Shown in pieces: positions 18,885 to 27,230 of a DNA stretch of 64,000 nucleotides. Under the pieces are notes generated by a model, which was not told the origin of the DNA, did no database searches, and saw nothing but the letters and a program-made list of their open reading frames with translations. Each line of letters begins with the position of its first letter. The first letter of the stretch is position 1. Source of the DNA: Salinibacter grassmerensis. Lineage in GTDB: Bacteria; Bacteroidota; Rhodothermia; Rhodothermales; Salinibacteraceae. The DNA lies in assembly GCF_947077765.1 (NCBI RefSeq), contig NZ_CAMTTF010000004.1, positions 238,012-302,011 of the forward strand. The letters run 5' to 3'. The position numbers were made by a program, and so were the translations under genes.

Positions 18885-19322
18885 CTACTTGATCTCAATC
18901 TGACGGCGCGTGCTCTTCTCCGTCTTTGGGACATTGATTGTCAGCACCCCCTCATCGTAGGTGGCCTCCACACGCTCCGGATCCACCGCGTTGGGCAGGG
19001 TGAACGTCCGGTGGAAGTTGCCGAAGGCGCGCTCCACGCGCACATACTCTTCGCCTTCCTCCTGGCGCTCACTGGAGCGCTCGCCGCTGACAGTCAGCGT
19101 GTTGTTCTGGAGATTGATGGCAATGTCGTCCTTCGTCATCCCGGGCACGTCGAGGCGGATGCGGAACGCGTCGTCCGTCTCCGACAGGTCCGTTCGGGGA
19201 GCCCAGACGGTCGACGTATCGTCGTCGCTTCCCCGACCGAAGAACTGGTCGAAGATGCTGTCCACTTCACGCTGGAGGTCGCGAACTGCGCGGTTCGGGG
19301 TGCGGCGTGTGAGCTGTGTCAT
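18885..19322 (-). CDS. Hsp20/alpha-crystallin family small heat-shock protein
   Basis: 145 aa. It is an ATP-independent holdase chaperone that forms oligomers. The alpha-crystallin domain covers about residues 45-135: DAFRIRLDVPGMTKDDIAIN, LTVSGERSSE, VRVERAFGNFHRTFTLPNAV, and the final GVLTINVPK that holds the conserved I-x-V-type strand. It has a strong ribosome binding site, unusual for this genome, and its own terminator, so it is a single-gene unit. Confidence 0.93.
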   Translation of the reverse strand: MTQLTRRTPNRAVRDLQREVDSIFDQFFGRGSDDDTSTVWAPRTDLSETDDAFRIRLDVPGMTKDDIAINLQNNTLTVSGERSSERQEEGEEYVRVERAFGNFHRTFTLPNAVDPERVEATYDEGVLTINVPKTEKSTRRQIEIK

Positions 19323-19326
19323 GGTT

Positions 19327-19335
19327 GATCACCTC
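19327..19335 (-). promoter_or_regulatory. strong Shine-Dalgarno sequence of hsp20
   Basis: The minus strand reads GAGGTGATC, followed by AACC and the ATG at 19322. It matches the end of 16S rRNA over nine bases. Most genes in this window have no such match, so the hsp20 message is probably translated by a stronger, SD-dependent route. Confidence 0.7.
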
Positions 19336-19543
19336 TGTGCGGATTGGATTCGGTAGTCTCACGAACATGTCAACCACAGGGCGTCACGCAACGCCCCGTT
19401 GCTTACCAGTGCATCCACGCAGCGCCTCAAGACGTGTACCAGCCGGCGTCCCCGCCGTTGCCGACCGAAATTTCGACAAGCCGTCCCTGTCGTCGTGACA
19501 GTCGCCTGTAGATGTGACGGTCCCGCAACGCGTTCTGCGCTCT

Positions 19544-21133
19544 CTACCGCGGGGCCACGTCAATCACGACAGGGAGGTGATCGGACGCCGTTGGCGTATC
19601 ACCCGCCCGAAGCCCGTGGGCCGATCGTACGTCGGCCGGCAATGCCGGGGTGTGCAGCACGAACTCGTGGACGACCTCCAGCACGCTGTCGGTGACAAAC
19701 GCATAGTCGAGCCGCCCCGGCGGAAACGAACTGCCGGGTGCGATCCAGGTGGTGTGCAGGGGCGTCGCCGCCTGGCGCGGGTTGGTGTCGAGCAGAGGCG
19801 ATCCGTCCCAGTCCGGCGCCGCCGCCGATCCGTAACGGCCGGTATTCATGATTTCTCCGGTGCGCAGCGTCCGCGGCTGCTGGGCGTCCCCGACGAAGTT
19901 CATGTCCCCGAGCACCACAATCGGGGTCTCCGGCGGGACGTCGAACGGCCCCTCCCCCTGCTTCACCTCTCGGAGGAACGCCACCACGCCGTCCACGACC
20001 CGTTGCCGCTGTGCGTTGCGGGAGGGCTCGCCATCGTCGGGGCCGTAGTTGCAGCAGGGCGGGTGCATGTTGACCACCAGAAGATCCGTCCCCAGAGCAT
20101 CGTCCGCGTCGAGCAGGAAGGCGCCACTTACGTTGTTCTCGTACCCTGGAATGGTGTGGGTGTCAAGAATGGGGTATCGGCTGCCGAGGACGAGATCCTG
20201 GCCCTCCTTGGCCCATTCCCATCCACTTGGCAGCCCGAGCGCCTCGTTGGCGACCGTCGCCACCTGGTCGGCGGTCTGGTCGTAGACCTCTTGGAACGCA
20301 ACAACCCCCGGATCGGTGGCGCCGAAGATGCGGCGGAAGCTCGGCTGGCGATCGTCCAGAAAGATCGCGCTCCGTCCACGGTCAAAGTCGTTGACCGAAT
20401 TGTACGAGAGCATCCGGAGGGCCGAGGCGTTCGGCTTGTCGATGGACGGCGCGTCGAGGGGCGTGTCGGCGTCCGAAAGGACGTATCCGAGCCCGCCGTC
20501 GGCGTCCGGCAGCCGGTCCGCGTCGGTCGACAGTCCCACCCGGAGACTGTCCCCCAAGAACAGGGACCCGTCGTCAGTGGGGGTCGCCGACCGGTCGAAG
20601 GCCACCTCGAACGTCTCGGACGTTACTGTAGGCAGGGACGTGAACCCGAGGGCCGCGTGCGTCACCTCTTTCGCGTCTCCGTTCCGAACCACCCGCCTGG
20701 ACCGCTCGCCGAACGTCCAGACGAGCTCCGCCCCCATCCCCAACGCCTGCTGCCCCGTACCGGGGTTGTTGTCCGTATCGAGATAGAGCGTCAGGTCGTT
20801 GCCTTCTTGAAGGTTGACAGCCTCCCCGAGCTCAAGACGGAGGAAAAGATGGTCGTCATCGTGGGCGACCGATACACGTTCGAGGTCGACGCCCTCTTCG
20901 TCGTCGGGCGCATCGGTGTAACGGACCGGAAGCTCCGCCCAATCGTCATAGTCTCCGTCCACGTAGATGCGCGCCGGGTGCGAGGCGTACCCGTCCACCG
21001 GCGCGGCTGTCGGGGTGGTGTCCTCCGGCGGCGACTCGGCGCCCCCTTCACCGGCGGTTCTGTTCAGCCCCCCACATCCCCCGACGACGAAAAGAAACAA
21101 CAGAGCAAAAGAAAGCAGCAGACGCCTGGACAT
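19544..21133 (-). CDS. endonuclease/exonuclease/phosphatase lipoprotein with N-terminal CBM9-like domain
   Basis: 529 aa. It has a lipoprotein signal with lipobox VVGGC (Cys20). Residues about 50-210 form a CBM9/DOMON-like beta-sandwich (IYVDGDYDDWAELPVRYTDA, then LFLRLELGEAVNLQ and LTLYLDTDNNPGTG). Residues 235-529 are an EEP phosphatase/nuclease domain: MLSYNSVNDFDRG, VVAFQEVYDQ, LLVVNMHPPC, VVLGDMNFVGD, RLDYAFVTD and TASDHLPVVIDV give the metal-binding Glu, the catalytic His/Asp pair and the final SDH motif. It is predicted to be a surface or periplasmic phosphodiesterase or nuclease of unknown substrate. Confidence 0.85.
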   Translation of the reverse strand: MSRRLLLSFALLFLFVVGGCGGLNRTAGEGGAESPPEDTTPTAAPVDGYASHPARIYVDGDYDDWAELPVRYTDAPDDEEGVDLERVSVAHDDDHLFLRLELGEAVNLQEGNDLTLYLDTDNNPGTGQQALGMGAELVWTFGERSRRVVRNGDAKEVTHAALGFTSLPTVTSETFEVAFDRSATPTDDGSLFLGDSLRVGLSTDADRLPDADGGLGYVLSDADTPLDAPSIDKPNASALRMLSYNSVNDFDRGRSAIFLDDRQPSFRRIFGATDPGVVAFQEVYDQTADQVATVANEALGLPSGWEWAKEGQDLVLGSRYPILDTHTIPGYENNVSGAFLLDADDALGTDLLVVNMHPPCCNYGPDDGEPSRNAQRQRVVDGVVAFLREVKQGEGPFDVPPETPIVVLGDMNFVGDAQQPRTLRTGEIMNTGRYGSAAAPDWDGSPLLDTNPRQAATPLHTTWIAPGSSFPPGRLDYAFVTDSVLEVVHEFVLHTPALPADVRSAHGLRAGDTPTASDHLPVVIDVAPR

Positions 21134-21277
21134 TGGAAATGGGGACGTTTTGGATGGACCACGCGGGAGAGGGAGGCGCTATATTGCGTGCTTCAGGAGA
21201 GGTTCAGGGGACGAAAACGCACAGAACCGCGGTCGCCCCAATCGTCGTGCTTTTTCATATCCGTCGTCACGAAACGA

Positions 21278-21925
21278 ATGCAGACCCTCTGGCTCGCCCG
21301 CCACGCCAACCGCCAGGATTTTGCGGACCCGGACTGGGCGGCGACGGCCGACTGGCCCGATGACCCCGGCCTGTCGCCGGACGGCGTCCAGCAGGCCAAG
21401 CGACTGGGCCGCCGCGTCGATGCCCTCAACGTCGACCGGATCATCGCGTCTCCGTACCTCCGCACCGTGCAGACGGCCCATCACATCGCCGAGACGACCG
21501 GCCACGATGTTCTTCTGGAACCGGGGTTGGGAGAATGGGTCAACGACGACTGGTTCGACGGCCTTCCGGACACGCGCCCTCCTGCTGCACTTGCCGATCA
21601 GTTCGGGTCGGTGCGCCCATTCTCAGGGCCCCCTTGCCGAGAGCCCACCTATCCAGAGTCGAGGCACCGGGCCCTCGCCCGCCTTGGGGCCACCGGAACG
21701 TGCCTCGCCGACCGGCACGCCGACGAAACGCTGCTCCTCGTGGGCCACGGCATCACGGTGCAGGGCGTCCTGCACGGCCTGCTGGGCGCGGACGTGCCCG
21801 ATCCGGGGTGCCCCCTCGCCAGCCTCACAAAGGCCGAGCGGCGAGACGACACCTGGAGCATTTTCCTCCGGAACGATACGACCCACCTCGAGGATGGCAC
21901 CCGCGCCCCCGACCGACTTGCCTAG
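21278..21925 (+). CDS. histidine phosphatase family protein
   Basis: 215 aa from ATG 21278. The N-terminal LARHANRQDF holds the phospho-accepting RH motif. ASPYLRTVQTAHHIAE gives the second Arg, and LLLVGHGITVQGVLHGLL the second catalytic His. Members are phosphoglycerate-mutase-like phosphatases acting on small phosphate esters or phosphoproteins; the substrate here is unknown. The same frame stays open far upstream across the opposite-strand EEP gene, but that part is antisense noise. Confidence 0.88.
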   Translation: MQTLWLARHANRQDFADPDWAATADWPDDPGLSPDGVQQAKRLGRRVDALNVDRIIASPYLRTVQTAHHIAETTGHDVLLEPGLGEWVNDDWFDGLPDTRPPAALADQFGSVRPFSGPPCREPTYPESRHRALARLGATGTCLADRHADETLLLVGHGITVQGVLHGLLGADVPDPGCPLASLTKAERRDDTWSIFLRNDTTHLEDGTRAPDRLA

Positions 21926-21986
21926 TTCAGCGAGAGGTGTGGCTCCGAGACCGCACACGACCTCTACGTACGAAACACCCGGCTTT

Positions 21987-22823
21987 TCAGGAGCCCCCGG
22001 ACAGGGCGATGCGCGTCCAGAGGTCCAGAGTCGGCCGTTCGGGGGCCGGGACTGAGGGCTGCTGCCTTTGCCGTCGCTGGCGCCCGCGTCGCCGCCCCCG
22101 CGGAGAACGCCGCCGTCCCCCGCGTCCCGTCACCGACGGAATGCCCTGTGAGGACGGCGTCACGAGATCGGTCTCGTCCGGGTCTGGGGTCTGGAGCCCA
22201 ACCGCGACGGTGCCGCTCGGTCGCGAGTGCAGGCCGTGTGCCCAGCGGTCGCCCGTCGTCGCCGATCGGGACGGGGACACGGGCACGGCCACTTCGTAGA
22301 TAAGCGATCCGGTGTCGAGCGTGGCCTGTGCCTTCAGGGCCGACGACAGGCCCGCAGGCATTCGGTAGCGGACCGTGTCGTTTCGAATGACGGCAAGGTC
22401 CGACGGAAACAGGTCCTCAAGGGGCGATGCCTCTCGCGGCGCGTCGCTCCCGGCCGCCCCGCCCCTTGTCCCCGCTCCGGCCTGCTGGGCCCGACGCCCG
22501 AGCGGATACCGCACCCCGTAGGTGTGCTGCTCTTCGCCCGCCGGGTCGACCCACACGATGAGCCCGTTCTCGGCCACGGACCGGATGAGATCACGGTCCG
22601 GAATCACGATGGCCAGGTATAGCAGACTGTCGGTCGGCGCGGCGCTCATGGACACGGAGCGGCCGTCCACTCGGGTGAGCGTCCCGCCCCACTCCGAAAG
22701 CGCCCCATCGACGGCCGGAGCCTGGGACAACGAGTGTGACTGCAGCGTGGTCGGGCTACTGCAGGCCCCCACGGAGAGACTCGCGAGAACCATCAGGGCG
22801 AAGCCGAACCAAACTCTGTACAT
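21987..22823 (-). CDS. lipoprotein with CBM9/DOMON-like domain, unknown function
   Basis: 278 aa. The lipoprotein signal ends in SVGAC (Cys21). AVDGALSEWGGTLTRVDGRS and LLYLAIVIPDRDL resemble the opening of a CBM9-like beta-sandwich, as in the EEP lipoprotein 0.9 kb away. The C-terminal region (about residues 230-262) is extremely Arg/Gly/Gln-rich, a basic low-complexity tail unusual among acidic proteins of a halophile. The function is unknown. It is divergent from the outer-membrane barrel gene across 406 bases. Confidence 0.7.
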   Translation of the reverse strand: MYRVWFGFALMVLASLSVGACSSPTTLQSHSLSQAPAVDGALSEWGGTLTRVDGRSVSMSAAPTDSLLYLAIVIPDRDLIRSVAENGLIVWVDPAGEEQHTYGVRYPLGRRAQQAGAGTRGGAAGSDAPREASPLEDLFPSDLAVIRNDTVRYRMPAGLSSALKAQATLDTGSLIYEVAVPVSPSRSATTGDRWAHGLHSRPSGTVAVGLQTPDPDETDLVTPSSQGIPSVTGRGGRRRSPRGRRRGRQRRQRQQPSVPAPERPTLDLWTRIALSGGS

Positions 22824-23229
22824 AGACGAGTTTCTTCGATGCGAAAGAGGCGGTTCTCATTTCTGCGCCACGCTTTTTGCCGTCCGAGTACGAAAAGTAT
22901 CTACACCGACCGCGAATTGCCAACCGGCGGGGGCGATCTGAGCGAGGCGCTGCGTCTTTTTGCCCCAGGCTCCCCCAACAGACCTCATCGGCGAAAGTGC
23001 CTCGTATCCGTCCGGTCGGCCCGTCGCGTGGGCGGAAAAAGCAAGGAGAACGCGTCACATACCTCGATGCAGCGTTCCCAACATCGCGCCAGCCCCAAAC
23101 AATATTCTTTGTATTACATTTAAAACAAATAATCTCAACTTGTAACAGACAAGGGGTACAGTGCCGTCGTGTCGGTGAGATGACGTGTGTACAAACCGCT
23201 CACATCCAATACAGTGTTCTCGCGTCGCC
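22824..23229. other. divergent intergenic region with AT-rich promoter island
   Basis: This 406-base gap contains no ORF with protein-like composition. Bases 23095-23160 form an island much richer in A+T than the surroundings (TATTCTTTGTATTACATTT and AAACAAATAATCTCAACTTG). It includes a TTTG suited to the -33 element of Bacteroidota promoters and probably holds the promoter of the rightward barrel gene. An exact -7 element could not be assigned. Confidence 0.4.
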
Positions 23230-24534
23230 ATGCTATATTCTCGGACTTTGAGTTGGACTGTACTTCTTCTCTTCTTGGTCTCGTGTGCCTCCGCCCAGCC
23301 CACGACCAATTCTTCGCCATCTTCTTCGGCTCCGCACGCGGCTTTTGATAGTGATAGTACCGATGCTGAAGCCCCGGCCCCCGAAGAGACGCCGTGGGAC
23401 CGTACCGAAGCGTACGTGAACGACCACGCAGGGGACTATGTCGGCACGACTGAGGGATGGACGAGTCCGTTCGGGCAGGAGTCTGCCGTATACCGGGCGG
23501 CGCCGCCGCTCCGCTACAACCGCGTCGAGGGGCTTGTGCTGGGCCTTCGACGCAGCCCGCTCTCGCTCCGCGACCCGGACGACACGGCGCGCATTTACGG
23601 CCAACTCGGCTATGCCTTTGCGTTGGGGGACCTGCGGTATACGATCGGGGTCGAGTCGAAACTGATTCGCGACGAGGAGACGGGACTGAAGATCGGGATG
23701 TCCTACGAGGAGCAGACCCTGACGCCCGACCGCTGGAAGACATCGTACGCGGAAAATTCGCTCGGCGGCGTCGGGCTCGGGTACGACTTCTTCGACTACT
23801 ACGAGGGCGAGGGGCTCTCCGTCTACGCGGTCCAGGCCCTCCCCTCTACATTCCAGTTAACCGCCGGATTTCGGGCCGAAGCGCACCGTCCGCTCTCGCA
23901 AAATACCAACTGGTCCCTCTTTGACGCGGCCACGTTCCGCCCGAACCCCGCGGCCGAAGCGGGCCGCCTGCACGCCGGCATGGTTAGCCTCGAGGGCGGG
24001 CGGATCAAAGACCGCGACGGCCTTCCCACGGGCATGGCCTTCCGGGCGACGGCGACTATCGGGACGGCCTTCGGCGGCGACTTCCGGGCCAATCGCTACG
24101 AGGTGGACGGACGTGCCTTTCTCCCACTCTCGGCCGACACGCGCCTCGGGCTTCGTCTCCGCGGGGGATACGCGACGAACGACGCCCCGCCCCAGCAGCA
24201 GTTCACGCTTGGCGGCATCGGGTCCGTCCGGAGCTACGACCAAAACGCGCTCCGTGGCACCCGCATGCTGCTGGGCAACGTCGAGTACATCATCGACGGT
24301 GCCACGCTGGACGACGATTTCCTCGACGACCTCTTCCTCGTAGGGCTGTTCGACGCCGGGTGGGTGGGGCAGCCCGGCACGCGGACCCGCACAGTCGATG
24401 TGCTGCCGTCCGCCGGGGTCGGAATCGGTCTGGACGAGCGGGAAGTGCGCCTGGACGTATCCTGGCCGCTCCGAACCGTGCCCGAGACGGGCTCTCGCCC
24501 CTCGATTTGGCTCCGGATCACCCCGAACTTTTAG
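23230..24534 (+). CDS. outer-membrane beta-barrel protein, BamA/TamA (bacterial surface antigen) C-terminal type
   Basis: 434 aa from ATG 23230. A signal sequence (SWTVLLLFLVSCASAQ) could be cut by signal peptidase I or, at VSC, II. A low-complexity Ser/Pro/Glu linker of about 50 residues follows, then a beta-barrel: RYNRVEGLVLGLRRSPLSL is a typical BamA-family first strand, FTLGGIGSVRSYDQNALRGT holds the G-S-[VL]-R-[SG]-Y loop-6-like motif, and LRLDV/WLRITPNF closes the barrel with a terminal Phe. No POTRA domains are visible. It is a short surface antigen-like protein, possibly involved in outer-membrane assembly or export. Confidence 0.75.
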   Translation: MLYSRTLSWTVLLLFLVSCASAQPTTNSSPSSSAPHAAFDSDSTDAEAPAPEETPWDRTEAYVNDHAGDYVGTTEGWTSPFGQESAVYRAAPPLRYNRVEGLVLGLRRSPLSLRDPDDTARIYGQLGYAFALGDLRYTIGVESKLIRDEETGLKIGMSYEEQTLTPDRWKTSYAENSLGGVGLGYDFFDYYEGEGLSVYAVQALPSTFQLTAGFRAEAHRPLSQNTNWSLFDAATFRPNPAAEAGRLHAGMVSLEGGRIKDRDGLPTGMAFRATATIGTAFGGDFRANRYEVDGRAFLPLSADTRLGLRLRGGYATNDAPPQQQFTLGGIGSVRSYDQNALRGTRMLLGNVEYIIDGATLDDDFLDDLFLVGLFDAGWVGQPGTRTRTVDVLPSAGVGIGLDEREVRLDVSWPLRTVPETGSRPSIWLRITPNF

Positions 24535-24565
24535 GGCGGGCCGTGCGCCGGCCTGGGCCCCTGGC

Positions 24566-25018
24566 CTACGCGGTCCCCGTCGAGCCGAAGCCGCCGGGCC
24601 CCCGCACGGTCTCTTCGAGGGCCTCCCGGTGTACCCATTCCACACGGGCGTGGCGGGCCACCACGAGCTGCGCAATGCGCATGCCCCGCTCAATCGAAAA
24701 TTGCTCGGCGCCGTGGTTGATGAGAAGCACCTTTACCTCTCCGCGGTAGTCCGCGTCGATGGTGCCCGGGCTGTTCAGGACGGTCACCCCATGGTCGTGA
24801 GCCAGTCCGCTTCGCGGTCGGACCTGGCCCTCGTGCCCGTCCGGCAGCGCGATTTGCAGGCCCGTATCCACGAGGGTCCGGGCGCCCGGATCCAGCGGCA
24901 CCGGGGCGTCCGCCGGAACCGCCGCCCGCAGGTCCATGCCCGCACTCGCGGATGTTTCGTAGCTCGGGAGGTCGAGGCCCTCGGCGTGGGGCAGGCGCGT
25001 GATGGAAACGTCAATCAT
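24566..25018 (-). CDS. dut: dUTP diphosphatase
   Basis: 150 aa, the normal size for the trimeric enzyme. It hydrolyses dUTP to dUMP and pyrophosphate. Motif 1 is [11 protein letters not shown]; motif 2 [11 protein letters not shown]; motif 3 [20 protein letters not shown] with the catalytic Asp; motif 4 [10 protein letters not shown]; and the C-terminal motif 5 [10 protein letters not shown] closes over the active site. All five motifs are intact. It lies downstream of the POT transporter by 63 bases on the same strand. Confidence 0.96.
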   Translation of the reverse strand: MIDVSITRLPHAEGLDLPSYETSASAGMDLRAAVPADAPVPLDPGARTLVDTGLQIALPDGHEGQVRPRSGLAHDHGVTVLNSPGTIDADYRGEVKVLLINHGAEQFSIERGMRIAQLVVARHARVEWVHREALEETVRGPGGFGSTGTA

Positions 25019-25081
25019 CGCAGCGTTCAGCGGAAAAAGGGAGGAGGATACGCAGGCAAACGGGCCCCGCCCGCTCAGTCG

Positions 25082-26998
25082 TTACTCGACGTCGCCCATG
25101 AGCCGCCGTACGGGCGGCGCGGCAAGCAGGGCGACCAGGCCACCACCGCCAATGATGAGGGCCACCGTCGTAAACAGTCCGGATGGGTCGAGGGTCTCAA
25201 GCCGGCCCGCAATGAGCCCGGCAAACAGGTTGCCCAGGGCCGTAGAGACGAACCAGACGCCCATCATCTGGCCCACGCGGTTCTCCGGCGCGAGCTTCGT
25301 CATCGACGACAGGCCAACTGGGGAGAGGGCCAGCTCGCCGCAGGTGTGCAGAAAGTACGTCACCACCAGCCAGTGGGCACCCACCGGATTCTCGGCGGTC
25401 GCCTGCGACGCCCCCCAGGCGATCACGAAGAAGCCCGCGGCCAAGCCAAGGAGCCCAAGCCCAAACTTGACGGGGATGGAGGGGTTGGCGTCGCGGTTGG
25501 CGAGCCACGTCCAGAACGACCCGAAGACGGGCGCGAGGAGGACAATAAACGTCGGGTTGATGTTCTGCAGCATGCTGGCCGGCATGGTCCACCCGCCCGC
25601 AATCTGGTAGGCCAGGTAGCCCAGGAAGCCGACCACGAGGGTGCCGAGCAGGGCCACGCCCGCCCGTCCCACCCACCAGAGGTTGTCGCGTCGAAACATG
25701 CGGTAGCCGACGTACGCCGCCGGCAGGCCAATCAGGACGATGGCCGCCATGAGGGCCGAGGTCTGTGAGAGCGCAAACGGGCCAAAGTCACGGGCCGTGA
25801 GGTCCCGGGCAAACAGGTTAAGCGAGGATCCCGCCTGTTCGAATCCGGACCAGAAGAGGGCCGACAGGAGAAACAGCCAGTAGATAACGAGGTACCGCCG
25901 TCGCTTCAGTGACACGTCGTATTGCGGAGCTGCGAGGCGGGCAATGCTCACCAGCACAAAGAACAGGACCGTTGCGCCCACCCCGATTTGGGAGGCCAGC
26001 GCCGCCCCGTCCACGAACTGATTCGTCACGAGGCTGGCCACGACGAAGAAGGCGGTCATTGCCCCCACACCCACCCACTCGAGCGTAAGGTAGGCAAAGA
26101 AGAGGAGCGTGACGAGAATGATGCCGATCCCCACCGCCTCGGCCACCTGGGTGAGCGTGATGCTAATCACCCCGGACGTGGCCAGAAACCCAAACGCCAC
26201 GATCAGGGCCGTCACCAGCGCCGTAAGGAGGTAGAAATTGCGACTCTTCTGTTGCACGGCCTCCTCGTCGTCCGCGTCGAGCAGCCCAGCCTCCCCAAGG
26301 TTGGGCGACCCCAGCCTGTAGGAAATGAGCCCCACCAGCATGCCGAACCCCGCCAGCGAGAAGCCCCAGTGCCAGCTGTAGTTCTCCCCCAACCACCCGC
26401 AGAGCGTCGGGCCCAGGATGGCCCCGAAGTTGATCCCCATGTAGAAGACCGAGAAGCCCGCATCGCGCCGGGCCCCGCCCTCCGGGTACAGGTCCCCGAC
26501 CATCGTGCTAATGTTGGGCTTCAGGAGGCCCGTGCCCACGACGATCAGAAACAGCCCAAGGTAGAAGAAGGACGCGTCCGGGAGGCCCAGCGCCGGCATC
26601 GCCAGGCTGAAGTGCCCCGCGGCGATGATGCAGCCGCCCACGAAGACCGACCGCCGCTGGCCCCAAATGTTGTCCGCCACCCAGCCGCCGGGCAGGGCCA
26701 ACAGGTAGACGAAGGCCGTATACAGGCCGTAGACCGCCGTTGCCTTTTCGGTGCCGAAGCCGAGCCCCGGGTTTGTCGCCGCCGCGCCGGCCGGGGCCGT
26801 CATGAACAGGACGAGGAGCGCCCGCAGTCCGTAGTAGCTGAACCGCTCCCACAGCTCCGTGAAGAAGAGCGTGGCGAGGCCACGCGGGTGCCCGAAAAAA
26901 TCCCGCCGATCGGCCACGGCCGCGGCCTCTCCTGCGGATGGCGCTCGAGCACCTCCATTCTGCATCGACTCATCGGATGAGGGACCGCTGGCTGCCAT
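25082..26998 (-). CDS. POT family proton-coupled peptide transporter
   Basis: 638 aa, longer than the usual 450-500. The ExxER motif and aromatic pair are in FFTELWERFSYYGLRALLV (TM1). GGWVADNIWGQRRSVFVGG is the TM2-3 signature and FYMGINFGAILGP a PTR2 signature in TM5. About 14 hydrophobic segments follow. The extra length comes from a longer middle region (SYRLGSPNLGEAGLLDADDE, then several inserted helices) and two C-terminal helices. It imports di- and tripeptides with protons across the inner membrane. It suits an organism with S46 dipeptidyl-peptidase homologues, which release dipeptides. Confidence 0.92.
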   Translation of the reverse strand: MAASGPSSDESMQNGGARAPSAGEAAAVADRRDFFGHPRGLATLFFTELWERFSYYGLRALLVLFMTAPAGAAATNPGLGFGTEKATAVYGLYTAFVYLLALPGGWVADNIWGQRRSVFVGGCIIAAGHFSLAMPALGLPDASFFYLGLFLIVVGTGLLKPNISTMVGDLYPEGGARRDAGFSVFYMGINFGAILGPTLCGWLGENYSWHWGFSLAGFGMLVGLISYRLGSPNLGEAGLLDADDEEAVQQKSRNFYLLTALVTALIVAFGFLATSGVISITLTQVAEAVGIGIILVTLLFFAYLTLEWVGVGAMTAFFVVASLVTNQFVDGAALASQIGVGATVLFFVLVSIARLAAPQYDVSLKRRRYLVIYWLFLLSALFWSGFEQAGSSLNLFARDLTARDFGPFALSQTSALMAAIVLIGLPAAYVGYRMFRRDNLWWVGRAGVALLGTLVVGFLGYLAYQIAGGWTMPASMLQNINPTFIVLLAPVFGSFWTWLANRDANPSIPVKFGLGLLGLAAGFFVIAWGASQATAENPVGAHWLVVTYFLHTCGELALSPVGLSSMTKLAPENRVGQMMGVWFVSTALGNLFAGLIAGRLETLDPSGLFTTVALIIGGGGLVALLAAPPVRRLMGDVE

Positions 26999-27230
26999 CT
27001 GTGGCCTGGAATCAATCGGAAAGACGCGTTGAGGATGAGGATACTGTTTGGTGGAGCTCTTACAGAATCCTCATGAACGCTGGGAATATAGCGGACACCC
27101 GTTGCTCTGTCTAATTCTATGTCTAAATTCACGGTGAGGACGAACCGGGGGTTGACTCTGCCGTTCGGGGTGACGGTCTTGAGTTACCTGTTCCTCCTCC
27201 ACCTCTCTCACTCGAACATCCGCGCCCATC

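Noticed and set aside
19514..21277. Rightward open frame of nearly 600 codons in front of the histidine phosphatase
   Set aside because: It is antisense to the EEP lipoprotein gene, which has complete family motifs; the frame is open because of high GC, and the phosphatase domain begins at 21278.
22839..23123. Small frames in the 22.8-23.2 kb gap
   Set aside because: Basic, low-complexity translations overlapping the promoter island; several frames overlap with equal weakness.
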